From Treponema sp. (lineage in GTDB: Bacteria; Spirochaetota; Spirochaetia; Treponematales; Treponemataceae): a DNA stretch of 64,000 nt. The notes under the pieces are model-generated. The model was not told the origin of the DNA. It saw only the letters and a program-made list of their open reading frames with translations, and did no database searches. Positions 45,345-54,955 of the stretch are shown in pieces. The DNA lies in assembly GCA_022010055.1 (NCBI GenBank), contig CP091737.1:434001-498000 (forward strand). Direction: 5' to 3'. The position numbers and the translations under genes were made by a program. Every line of letters begins with the position of its first letter. Position 1 is the stretch's first letter.

Positions 45345-45527
45345 TTTTGAACCTCTGTCTTATAGGATAATCTTGAGTTTTCTACAGAAAAAAAAACATG
45401 GGCGAAAGCGGATTTTCCCATTATTTATACAAACTCAAAAATTAAGTAAAGATTATCAGATTTATTGAATTTTTTTACTATAAAAGTGCAATACTTTGGA
45501 ATAAATAAAATTAACTTGGAGGCTCGT

Positions 45528-46433
45528 ATGGCAAAATTTGGCGGTTCGATGACAGCTTTGGTCACACCCATGCATGAAGATGAATCTGTGGATTATGAAG
45601 GATTCCGCTCTTTGGTCAAACGCCAGCTTGAAGGTGGAATAGATGGAATTCTTCCTTTGGGAACTACAGCAGAAACTCCAACTTTGACAGAAGATGAAGA
45701 AGACGAAATTATCAGGATTGCTTTTGAAGAAGTTAGGGCTTTTGAAAAGGCAACTGGTAAAAAAATCAATATTATCCTGGGCTCAAGCTCAAACTGTACC
45801 AGGGATGCCGTCCGCTATTGTGAACGCGCGAAAAAAGCGGGAGCGGATGCGGCTCTGGTGGTAACTCCATATTATAACAAGCCGAGCAATGAAGGAATTT
45901 TCAGGCATTTTGAAGCTGTTTCAAAAGTCGGAATTCCAGTCATTGTGTATAATATTCAGGGACGGACCGGAAAAAATATTGACACTCCTACGTTGGCGCG
46001 CATTGCAAATCTTCCGAACATTGCAGGCGTAAAAGAGGCTAGCGGAAACATCAATCAGATGATGGATGTTATTGCCCAGGTCAAGTCTGCGCATCCGGAT
46101 TTTTCAGTTATTTGCGGAGATGACAGTTTGACTCTTCCATTGCTCGCGGCTGGCGGTGATGGAGTTTTCAGCGTTGTTTCAAATTACACTCCGGAACTTG
46201 TGACAAAACTGGTTCATGCGGCGCTGGACGAAGATATGAAAACTGCGCGTACGTTGCATTACAGGCTTCTTCCGTTCTTTAAGGCCGCCTTTGTGGATGG
46301 AAATCCGACTTCCATAAAATATGCGATGAGCATCAAAGGTTTTTGCAAGCCTTGCGTCCGCCTTCCGCTTGTTGAGGTAACGGATTCTGCGAAGAAGATT
46401 ATTGAAAATGCATTGAAGGAATGCAATCTGTAG
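45528..46433 (+). CDS. dapA: 4-hydroxy-tetrahydrodipicolinate synthase
   Basis: About 301 residues. Condenses pyruvate with aspartate semialdehyde in lysine/diaminopimelate synthesis. LPLGTTAETPTL is the substrate loop, VVTPYYNKPS and YNIQGRTG hold the catalytic Tyr and Arg, and GVKEASGN carries the Schiff-base Lys near residue 166. I choose ATG 45528 for its TTGGAGG site over an upstream ATG with none. asd follows 50 bp downstream with its own TTGGAGG site, and the two enzymes act on the same intermediate. Confidence 0.95.
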   Translation: MAKFGGSMTALVTPMHEDESVDYEGFRSLVKRQLEGGIDGILPLGTTAETPTLTEDEEDEIIRIAFEEVRAFEKATGKKINIILGSSSNCTRDAVRYCERAKKAGADAALVVTPYYNKPSNEGIFRHFEAVSKVGIPVIVYNIQGRTGKNIDTPTLARIANLPNIAGVKEASGNINQMMDVIAQVKSAHPDFSVICGDDSLTLPLLAAGGDGVFSVVSNYTPELVTKLVHAALDEDMKTARTLHYRLLPFFKAAFVDGNPTSIKYAMSIKGFCKPCVRLPLVEVTDSAKKIIENALKECNL

Positions 46434-46482
46434 ATTATAAAAATGGAATTCATCGCTGGATTCCATTGGAGGAATAAAAAAT

Positions 46483-47577
46483 ATGTCAGCAAAGATTAAA
46501 GTTGGTGTATTGGGCGCGACAGGAATGGTTGGCCAGCGTTATATAAAGCTTTTGGAAAATCATCCGTGGTTTGAGGTGACTTACGTTGCGGCAAGTCCGC
46601 GTTCCGCGGGAAAAGCGTACAAGGATGCGGTGAAGAACCGTTGGCTTATCGGCGAGAATATTCCTGCCGGTGTCGCGGATTTGACTGTAGAAGACGCGAA
46701 TGATGAAAAAAAGGCTCTTGGAAAGTGTCAGTTTGTTTTTTCCGCCCTTGAAATGGGAAAGGAAGAAATAAAGGCGCTTGAAGCCGCTTACGCTGCGGAA
46801 GGAATTCCGGTTGTTTCAAACGCTTCGGCAAATCGCTGGACGGAAGATGTTCCGATGCTTGTGCCGGAAATCAACTATTCTCACCTTGATGTGATTGCGG
46901 AGCAGAAAAAGCACCACGGCTGGGACAAGGGATTTATCGCAGTAAAGCCGAACTGCTCGCTCCAGACTTACATGATGCCGATTCACGCGTTGATTCAGGC
47001 CGGCTACCCGGTTAAAAGAATGGTTGTAACAACTTTGCAGGCAACTAGCGGAGCCGGTTATCCGGGAGTTCCTTCTTTTGACATGATTGACAACATCGTT
47101 CCGTTCATTGGCGGCGAGGAAGAAAAAACTGAAAAAGAATGTCTTAAGATTCTTGGAAAAGTCCAGGACGGAAAAATCGTAAACGCTGAATATCCGGTTG
47201 TTTCTTCTACTTGCACGCGCGTTCCTGTAATCGACGGACACACAGCCTGCGTTTCGCTTGAATTTGCGGACAAAAAGCCAAGCCTTGAGGAAATTGAAAA
47301 AATCTGGACTTCGTACAAGTCTGTTCCTCAGGAGCTGAATCTTCCAAGCGCGCCGGAACATCCGATTGTTGTGCGCCACGAGGAAAACCGTCCGCAGCCG
47401 CGCCGCGACCGCGAGACAGAAAAAGGAATGGCCTGCGTAATCGGACGGCTTCGCCCATGCAATGTGTTCGACATCAAGTTTGTTTCGCTCAGCCACAACA
47501 CAAAGCGCGGAGCGGCCCTTGGCGGAATCCTGAACGCGGAGCTGCTCAAGGCAAAGGGATTTTTTGACAATCTGTAG
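46483..47577 (+). CDS. asd: Aspartate-semialdehyde dehydrogenase (archaeal/fungal-type)
   Basis: 364 residues. Makes aspartate semialdehyde, the substrate of DapA. NADP-binding GVLGATGMVGQRY; catalytic Cys in KPNCSLQTYM; ATSGAGYPGV; the His region reads RDRETEKGMACVIGRL. The length and the PNCSLQ context fit the archaeal/fungal subgroup rather than the E. coli one. It is in a dapA-asd unit ended by a strong terminator. Confidence 0.93.
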   Translation: MSAKIKVGVLGATGMVGQRYIKLLENHPWFEVTYVAASPRSAGKAYKDAVKNRWLIGENIPAGVADLTVEDANDEKKALGKCQFVFSALEMGKEEIKALEAAYAAEGIPVVSNASANRWTEDVPMLVPEINYSHLDVIAEQKKHHGWDKGFIAVKPNCSLQTYMMPIHALIQAGYPVKRMVVTTLQATSGAGYPGVPSFDMIDNIVPFIGGEEEKTEKECLKILGKVQDGKIVNAEYPVVSSTCTRVPVIDGHTACVSLEFADKKPSLEEIEKIWTSYKSVPQELNLPSAPEHPIVVRHEENRPQPRRDRETEKGMACVIGRLRPCNVFDIKFVSLSHNTKRGAALGGILNAELLKAKGFFDNL

Positions 47578-47592
47578 AAAAAAATAATTTGG

Positions 47593-47629
47593 AAACGGTG
47601 GTTTTTTAGAAAAACCGCCGTTTTTTTTT
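47593..47629 (+). terminator. Terminator of dapA-asd
   Basis: AACGGTGGTTTTT pairs with AAAAACCGCCGTT around a TAG loop and is followed by nine T residues. Confidence 0.9.
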
Positions 47630-47754
47630 GAAAGGGGATTTTAAGGGGAAAACTTTGTTTGCCCCTTAGGAGAAAGGGTAGGCCGCAATGAAATGCGGAC
47701 GTAGGGAAAGGCTTTTCCCAAAAACTTGAAAATTCAGCTTAATTTTAAATTTTT

Positions 47755-47784
47755 TTGTTGCCTTTTGGGGCGGATTTTTATATT
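47755..47784 (+). promoter_or_regulatory. Candidate promoter of groL
   Basis: TTGTTG (47755-47760), an 18-bp spacer and TATATT (47779-47784) lie about 40 bp before the groL ATG. No CIRCE-type inverted repeat is visible. An AAGGGG/CCCCTT hairpin lies further upstream (47642-47668). Confidence 0.4.
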
Positions 47785-47830
47785 TTTGATAGTACAAAAT
47801 AGAAATTAATTTAAGAGGTAAATAAAGAAA

Positions 47831-49454
47831 ATGGCTAAACAGTTGTTATTTAATGAAGATGCAAGAAAAAAGTTGCTTTCTGGCGTTGAGCAGATTGCAA
47901 AGGCTGTAAAGGTTACGCTTGGACCTTGCGGCCGAATGGTTATGCTTGATAAAAAATACGGTGCGCCGACAATCACAAAGGACGGTGTTTCTGTTGCAAA
48001 GGATATTGAGCTTGCTGATCCTTATGAAAACATGGGCGCTCAGTTTGTCCGCGAAGTTGCTTCTAAAACAAATGATGATGCCGGTGATGGAACTACAACC
48101 TCTACAGTTTTGGCTTATGCGCTTGTCCGCGAGGGATTTAAGTCTGTAGCCGCAGGAATGACTCCGATTGAAATTAAGCGCGGCATCGACAAGGCTGTTT
48201 CAACTGCTGTCGCTGAAATTAAAGAACGCAAAACCTGTAAAGGATTCTGCCGACATCAAGAGCATCGCTTCTATTTCTGCGAATAATGACCCTGAGATCG
48301 GTAATCTTATTGCCGAGGCGATAGAAAAGGTTGGAAAAGACGGTGTAATCACTGTTGAAGAATCTAAAAATATGAACACAACCGTTGATACTGTTGAAGG
48401 CATGCAGTTTGACCGCGGTTATATTTCTTCTTATTTTGTTACAGACCGTGAAAGAATGGAAGCGTCTTATTCTGATGCCTACATCTTGATTTACGACAAG
48501 AAGATTTCTTCTATGAAAGATTTGCTTCCATTGCTTGAGAAGGTTGCAAACGCAGGACGTTCAATGGTTATCATCGCTGAGGATGTTGACGGCGAGGCTC
48601 TTACTACTTTGGTTTTGAATACAATCCGTGGAACAATCAAGGTCTGCGCTGTAAAGGCTCCTGGATTTGGCGACCGCAGAAAGGATATGCTTCAGGATAT
48701 CGCTATCTTGACTGGCGGACAGGTTGTTTCAGAAGAAGTCGGCTTGAAGCTTGAGACAGCGGACATTTCTGTTCTTGGCCAGGCGAAATCTGTAAAAATT
48801 GACAAGGATAATACAACAATTGTTGGCGGTGCAGGCGAAAAGTCTGTTATTGCAGACCGCGTTGCAGAAATTAAAAAAGCAATTGAAAAATCTACATCAA
48901 CTTACGACAAGGAGCAGCTCCAGAAGCGTCTTGCAAAACTTGCAGGTGGCGTAGCTGTAATCAACGTTGGCGCTACAACAGAAACGGAAATGAAAGAAAA
49001 GAAATTCCGCGTTGAAGATACAATCGCCGCGACACGCGCCGCTCTGGAAGAGGGCATTGTTGCCGGAGGCGGTATCGCTCTTGTTGAGGCGGCAAAAGTT
49101 CTTGAAAAAGTTCCTGCGGAGCTTTCTGAGGATGAAAAAGTTGGCTACAAGATTGTTCGCCGCGCATTGGAAGAACCAATCCGCCAGATTGCGGACAATG
49201 CCGGCATTGACGGCGCTGTAGTTGCTGAACGCGCAAAAACAGAAAAAGAAGGTGTGGGCTACAACGCTTACACTGGTGAATGGGTAAATATGATTCAGGC
49301 TGGAATTATTGACCCTGCGAAGGTGACAACTTCTGCCCTGATGAACGCCGCTTCTATCGCAGGCACATTGCTTACAACGGAATGCGCCATCACAGACATC
49401 CCAGAACCAAAAGCCCCTGCGGCTCCATCCCCAGACATGGGCATGGGATATTAA
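47831..49454 (+). CDS. groL: Chaperonin GroEL (frame break near 48223)
   Basis: 60-kDa chaperonin subunit. TLGPCGRMVMLDKKYGAPTITKDGVSVAKDIEL, DDAGDGTTTSTVLA (nucleotide site), GDRRKDMLQDIAILTGG, the EEGIVAGGGIALVEA motif and a short Met/Gly tail PDMGMGY. The frame slips at AAAG near 48223; the pieces join to about 541 residues, normal length. An essential gene broken by one base argues for sequence error. groS is not adjacent but lies 7.4 kb away on the other strand. The last codons are part of a 115-bp tandem repeat. Confidence 0.95.
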
Positions 49455-49675
49455 GGCGGTAGAGCCTTAGGATTCAATCCACTGGGTGTCAGTTTTGCAC
49501 AGCAAAACTGAAGGCAAAAGAGGAAGAAACTTGCTTTCAAGAGAAATAACTCTTTTGCCAGGATATTAAGGCGGTAGAGCCCTAAGATTCAATTCACTGG
49601 GTGTCAGTTTTGCACAGCAAAACTGAAGGCAAAAGAAGAAAAAAACTGTCTTCAGGAGGAGTAACTCTTTTGCCA
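49446..49675 (+). repeat. Tandem 115-bp duplication at the groL 3' end
   Basis: Units 49446-49560 and 49561-49675 both begin GGATATTAAGGCGGTAGAGC and end CTCTTTTGCCA, with about 90 percent identity by eye. Unit 1 includes the last two groL codons and the stop. Each unit has two hairpins: CAGTTTTG-CACAG-CAAAACTG, and GGCAAAAGAG with CTCTTTTGCC (one mismatch in unit 2). Confidence 0.85.
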
Positions 49676-49689
49676 ATTTTGATGTGCAA

Positions 49690-49727
49690 AAAGCCGGTAT
49701 TCATTTGCGAATGCCGGTTTTTTTTTG
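49690..49727 (+). terminator. Terminator downstream of groL
   Basis: AAAGCCGGTATTC pairs with GAATGCCGGTTT around loop ATTTGC and is followed by T residues. The hairpin overlaps the -35 of the next promoter. Confidence 0.85.
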
Positions 49728-49733
49728 TATATT
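49705..49733 (+). promoter_or_regulatory. Promoter of the 49740 gene, -35 inside the terminator hairpin (leaderless)
   Basis: TTGCGA (49705-49710), exactly 17 bp, TATATT (49728-49733), then six bases to ATG 49740. The -35 is the loop and descending arm start of the preceding terminator. Confidence 0.55.
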
Positions 49734-49739
49734 AAATAT

Positions 49740-51303
49740 ATGAAAAATAAAGTCGCAGTCGTTTTTTTTAGCGCGCTTTTTGCAGTTTTAGCCGTATCTG
49801 CCGCATTAAGGTTTACGGTTTTTAAAAAAGCCGGAACTGTCCGGGCGAAGGTTGTAACTCCGCTGGCCGCAGATAAAATTGAAAATGAGTCAGAAACTAC
49901 CGCCATTTCCGGCGAGAATGTTATGATGACATCTTTTATTCCTCTTCTTTCCACCGAAACCTTAATAAGCGCGCTTACGCTTGATTTTGATGGCGACAAC
50001 CTTGATGACCAGATTGTCGCTGTCCATAAAGCCGGTTCAGAAAATCTTTATCTTATCGCCGGACTTTATAATTCACAGTCGAATTCCTATGAGCGTGTCG
50101 CGGAAATCTCTACGGATATTTCACGTGAAAGGACTTTTTCATTTAATTCTGTTGATATGATTGGAAACCACAGGAACGCGCTTGTCTATCAGGGTGTAGA
50201 CAACAGCGGAGATTCCGTTATGAAAATCTATATGTGCGAGAGAGATAAAAATTCCGTGGAGCTAAAAAAAAATCGGAGATTTTAAATCGGATGGAACTAT
50301 TTTTATTGTTCAGACGGAACGTTCGGAAGCGTATGAGCTTTCTCAGACCCGCGGCCAGAGTTTTACAGTGTGGGTCTACAGTTCGGATAAGACTGACGAG
50401 CATAAGTCCCCATCGGTTGCAATCGGACAGATTCAGACTGAGTACACATGGAATGAAAGCGAGCAGAAGTATACGCAGAGCCGCCAGATTCGTGTTACGG
50501 GAAGCAGGCTTGCCGCCAGGGAACTTGCGCGCATTCAAAACGGAAGCGTGGCGACATTTGCTGAATATCTTGACGGATTGTGGTACAAGACTTCCAGCAC
50601 TGATTCATCGGCGTATTACATATACTTTAATTACGGAACAAAAGAAGTTATCTTCCTTTCAAATGATACTGAAGGGGTTTATTCCTGGGAAAATTCAAGC
50701 CTGCGAAGAAGCGGAATCTATCTGACCCTTGTGAATTCTATCATATCCAGCATGAAGCGTCGTCTGGATATTATGCTTACCGGTATGAACGAGGTGTATA
50801 TCCGGGTTCACGAGGACGTAGGGCTTTTGATAAAAGAAAATAACCATTGGGACGGAACATACAAGAAGATGTCGTTTCAAAGTACATTCGGCGAGGGAAA
50901 AATAAACTATCCTCATCCTGAATATGAAAAAATCCTTTCTGATGCAAAAGACTGGACCGATGAGGAAAACCGCAGGATTACTTTTAAAAATGGAAACTAT
51001 ACTCTTGTAACCCCGGAAATAGAGGAAAAAGGAGCTTATCTTATTGATACAGTTGGCGTTTTTCCTGTAATCCAGTTTCGTTCGGAAAACTCTAAAAAGT
51101 CAAGTCTTCTTCCGGCGTATGCAATGCAGTTTAAGACAACCGAAGAGCTTGTTCCCGCAAAAAAACGCGGCCAGAAGCCTGTTGTAAAAAAGACGGTTGA
51201 TAAAAATACAATAATAATGTCGCCGGTAAAACTTTCTCCGGATACCTGCTACGCGACTGACGGAATGAAAATCACCATTACAAAGTCTGAAAAACAACCA
51301 TAA
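49740..51303 (+). CDS. Exported Treponema-type protein, possibly pallilysin-related (frame break near 50270)
   Basis: About 521 residues after joining across an A-run near 50270 (VELKK, then IGDFKSDGTIF). The N-terminal helix VAVVFFSALFAVLAVSAAL is a signal or anchor. An acidic repeat-like segment TLDFDGDNLDDQIV resembles calcium-binding FG-GAP motifs. Later blocks include EYTWNESEQKYTQS, EYLDGLWYKTSS and NNHWDGTYKKMSF, the last like lipocalin-type barrels. This arrangement recalls the pallilysin-related adhesin group of treponemes, but I see no HExxH motif, so I give this only as a possibility. ATG 49740 is set by the promoter six bases upstream. Confidence 0.6.
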
Positions 51304-51362
51304 ATTCAGCCTTGAAAAATTCGGCATTCGGGCTAAATGAAAAAAAACTTAAGTTTTTAACA

Positions 51363-51391
51363 TTGAATAAGACTCTTATCGTCATTATAAT
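51363..51391 (+). promoter_or_regulatory. Sigma-70 promoter of alaS (leaderless)
   Basis: TTGAAT (51363-51368), 17 bp, perfect TATAAT (51386-51391), then eight bases to ATG 51400. Transcription should begin at or within two bases of the A of the start codon. Confidence 0.75.
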
Positions 51392-51399
51392 TATCTATT

Positions 51400-53222
51400 A
51401 TGACTGCAAATGAATTACGCTCAAAATATATTGAGTTCTTTAAGAGTAAAAATCACGTTGAAATTTCTGGACAGTCTTTGATTCCGGAAAATGATCCTTC
51501 AGTTTTGTTTACAACTGCCGGAATGCATCCGCTTGTTCCTTATCTTTTAGGAGAAAAACATCCTTCTGGAACTCGCCTTACAGATTACCAGAAATGCATC
51601 CGCACAGGTGATATTGATGAGGTTGGCGACCCTAGCCATCTTACCTGCTTTGAAATGCTGGGAAACTGGTCGCTGGGCGATTATTTCAAAAAGAATCAAT
51701 CGGCTTTTCCTATGAATTCCTTACAAGCCCAAAATGGCTCGGTCTTGATCCGCGTAAAATTTCTGTGACGGTTTTTGCCGGCGACGACAATGCTCCCCGC
51801 GATGAGGAAGCCGCTACTTACTGGAAAGAGAACGGAATGCCGGAAGACAAAATCGCATATCTTCCTGCATGCGACAACTGGTGGGCTGCAGGTCCTACAG
51901 GTCCATGCGGTCCTGACACTGAGATTTTCTACTGGGTTGGAGAGGGGCTTCCTCCTGCCGGCTCCAACAAAGGAACGGACAGCGAGAACTGGATGGAAAT
52001 CTGGAACAACGTTTTTATGCAGTACAACCGCGTTGATGAAAAAACTCTTGTGCCGCTTCCAAAGAGAAATGTCGATACCGGAATGGGTCTTGAGCGCACA
52101 AACTGTATATTGCAGGGAAAAACATCGGTATATCTTACTGAGGTTTTCCAGCCGATTATTAAAAAGGTTGAGGAGCTTTCTGATTATACATACGGCGCAG
52201 ACGCAGAAAAAGATAAGAGCGTGCGAATTATTGCAGATCATAGCCGCGCTTCTGTCTTTATTCTTGGAGACCAGAAGGGTGTTTCTCCTTCAAATGTAGG
52301 CGCGGGCTACGTTCTTCGCAGGTTGATACGGCGCGCGGTCCGACACGGAATGAAGCTTGGCATAGAAAAGGAATTCCTTGCGGAAGTTGCTGCGGTTGTT
52401 GTTGAAAATTTCAAGGGCGCATATCCGGAGCTTGAGCAGAACGCTGAAAAAATTTACCGCGAGCTTACAGCTGAGGAAGCGAAATTCCGCACAACGCTCA
52501 AAAAAGGAGAGGCCGAATTCCAGAAGCTTCTTCCAAATCTTATGAAAAATCCAAAGAAGATTATATCTGGAAAAGTTGCATATAATCTTTATGAAACTTA
52601 TGGCTATCCGCTTGAGCTTACCCAGGAGCTTGGCGCGGAAAACGGATTTACAGTTGATGTTGAAGGCTTTATGGCTGCGGAAAAGAAGCATCAGGAAGCC
52701 TCAAAATCGCTTGACGCAGGAAAGGCAAAAGGCGGACTTGCGGAGCAGTCAGACATCACGACTAAATATCATACGGCAACTCACTTGCTTCAGCAGGCAC
52801 TGGTTGATGTTCTTGGCGATGAGGTTGCCCAGAAGGGTTCTAATATAAATAATGAGCGTATGCGCTTTGACTTTACTTTCGGCCGTCCGATGACAAAAGA
52901 GGAAGTTCAGAAGGTTGAGGATATTGTAAACGAAAAAATCAACGAGGATTTGCCTGTGACAATGGAAGTTATGCCGCTGGACCAGGCCAAGGCTGAAGGC
53001 GCGAAGGCTCTTTTCGTCAATAAATACGGCGAGCAGGTAAAGGTCTACACAATCGGCCGCGATTCTAAAAAGGACTGGTATTCAAAGGAAGTTTGCGGCG
53101 GACCGCACGTTCAGCATACGGCGCAGATTGGAAAATTCAAGATTGAAAAAGAACAGTCTTCTTCCGCCGGAGTCCGCAGAATCAGGGCTACAATCAGCGG
53201 AGGTCTTCCGCTTGATAAATAG
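51400..53222 (+). CDS. alaS: Alanyl-tRNA synthetase, short form (frame break near 51690)
   Basis: Charges tRNA-Ala. Class II motifs: SVLFTTAGMHPLVPYLLG, CFEMLGNWSLGDYF, ACDNWWAAGPTGPCGPDTEI, DTGMGLER. Editing domain: HTATHLLQQAL (HxxxH) and EVCGGPHVQHT with its Cys-His metal site. The frame slips in AAAAA near 51690; joined length is about 608 residues. It ends at the editing domain: the C-Ala/DHHA1 region (about 250 residues in E. coli) is absent. I recall this as usual for treponemal AlaRS. The start is set by the promoter; no ribosome binding site exists. Confidence 0.95.
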
Positions 53223-53291
53223 ATAATCCAAGGGCGAAATTTGAGGCCACAGATATTTTTTTACAAAAAACCAAAAAAAATGTAACTATTT

Positions 53292-53321
53292 TTGCATTTT
53301 GTTGGTTTTATAGTGTAAAAT
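53292..53321 (+). promoter_or_regulatory. Candidate promoter of the PPIase-nusB-TPR unit
   Basis: TTGCAT (53292-53297), 18 bp, TAAAAT (53316-53321), about 28 bp before the ATG with its AAAGGA site. Confidence 0.45.
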
Positions 53322-53349
53322 ATAAAAAATAAAAAAAAGGATTTAATAT

Positions 53350-54427
53350 ATGAAACGTTTTGCAGTTGCATTTTTAGCTTTATTTATGTGTGCGGCAGTT
53401 TTTGCACAGAACGATCTTCAGGTTCTTGCAGTGGTGAAACTTAATAAAAATGAGTCAATTTCACTGAAACAGATAAAAACCCGTGTTGAAATGTATGAAA
53501 AGCAGAGAGGTGCGGTTCTTTCTGTTGATGACAGAAAAAAAGTTCTGGATGCCTTGATTCAGGAAAAACTGGTTCTTCAGGCTGCGCAGAAGTCTGGAAT
53601 TTCACTTACGGACAGTCAGATTGAGCAGATGTTCCTTCAGCAGGTGAGCCAGCAGCTTTTGGGAAGAAATGCAACACAGTCGGAGCTTGAAACCCTTATC
53701 AAGCAGCAGACAAATCTTTCGCTTGATGATTTATGAAGCAGCAGATTGGAATGTCAGTGGCAGAATATAAAAATTACCTGAAAAATCAGACTCTGGTGCA
53801 GCAGTACATTCTTCATCAGCGCGAAAACGAAATAAAATCAGTGGCCGCTACAGACGAGGAAATCCGTGCCTTCTATGAACTGAATAAATCTCAGTTTGTA
53901 TGGACGGATATGATGAAGCTTTATATGGTTGTTATTCCTAAGGATAAAGATTCAGAGGCGGCCCGCGTAAAGGCCAACGATCTTTTTAATAAGCTGAAGG
54001 ATAAAAACTTACTGTAAACCAGATGACTGTTGAGTCTAAAAAAGAAAATTCCGGATTCCAGTCTGGCGAAATGCTTATAAATAAAAATCAGGTCAGCGCG
54101 CAGCAGCTTGGAATTTCCTATAAGGATCTTCTTTCGCTTTTTGACAACAATGTAGGATATTTTTCTGCTGTCGGCGAGTTCGATTCTCATTTCCAGTTTT
54201 ATACAATTATCAAAAAATATGACGCAAAGATGCTTTCTTTGAGCGACGTTGTTCAGCCTGATTCTACTACAACTGTATACGATTATATCAGGAGCTCTTT
54301 AGGACAGCAGAAAGTTATGCAGTATTTTACGGTTGCCGCGCAGGAAATTGCTAAGGATCTTGATACAGAGGCAAATGTTGAAAGAAAAAAGACTGGTGAT
54401 GCTTTGACAAAACTTCTTTCTTGGTAA
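53350..54427 (+). CDS. SurA-like periplasmic chaperone/peptidyl-prolyl isomerase family protein (two frame breaks)
   Basis: Signal peptide MKRFAVAFLALFMCAAVFAQ. SurA_N-type helices (VLDALIQEKLVLQAAQKSGISLTDSQIEQMF, EYKNYLKNQTLVQQYI) are followed by a region at the PPIC position (VVIPKDKDS ... FQSGEMLINKNQVS ... VGYFSAVGEFDSHFQFYTI). Frames slip near 53735 and 54010; joined length about 358 residues. A role in folding outer-membrane proteins is inferred from the family; isomerase activity is uncertain. nusB starts 15 bp downstream. Confidence 0.8.
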
Positions 54428-54441
54428 GGCAGGGGGAATTT

Positions 54442-54955
54442 ATGTCTAGAAGAATAAGCCGGATTCTTGCTTTCAGGCTTTGTATTCATGGGATGTTGCA
54501 GGCGTTGACTTGGAAGATCTTGTTTCTTTTTCATGGCTTGAACGCGATGTTTTTGACGCTTCTGAAGTAGGCGAAGATTCTTCCGAGGAAATAAAATACT
54601 GTCTTCAGGAAAAGCAGATGAGCCAGTTTGAAAAGCTTGCTCCTGCGAAAAAACAGGAAGTTTTTGATTATGCAAGGCTTCTTGTGAATGGAACTGTTGA
54701 AAATATTTCGCAGATTGATGAGTTGATAAAGAATAATCTTTCTTCAAAGTGGACAATTGAACGCTTGAATAAAGTTGCGCTTGCTGTGATTCGCATGAGC
54801 GTATATTCGCTGCTTTATCAGAAGGATGTTGATCCGAAATTACAATCGATGAGGCTGTAGAGATTGTAAAAGACTATGGCGAGGATGAGACTCATAAATT
54901 TACAAACGCGATTCTTGACCATATCAGCAAAGAGCTTGCGGAGAAAAATTCCTAA
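54442..54955 (+). CDS. nusB: Transcription antitermination factor NusB (two frame breaks)
   Basis: ATG 54442 after GGGGGAA reads MSRRISRILAF, slips near 54474 to QALYSWDVAGVDL, and continues to VALAVIRMSVYSLLYQKDVDPK. It slips again near 54840 into ITIDEAVEIVKDYG and FTNAILDHISKELAE, the conserved NusB end. About 171 residues, all helical. Binds boxA RNA with NusE in rRNA antitermination. The next gene starts at its stop codon. Confidence 0.9.

Noticed and set aside
46816..47496. Long open frame opposite asd
   Set aside because: It is antisense to a complete, well-conserved gene, has no ribosome site and shows no domain; a coding shadow.
47630..47830. CIRCE/HrcA operator before groL
   Set aside because: No TTAGCACTC-N9-GAGTGCTAA type repeat is present.
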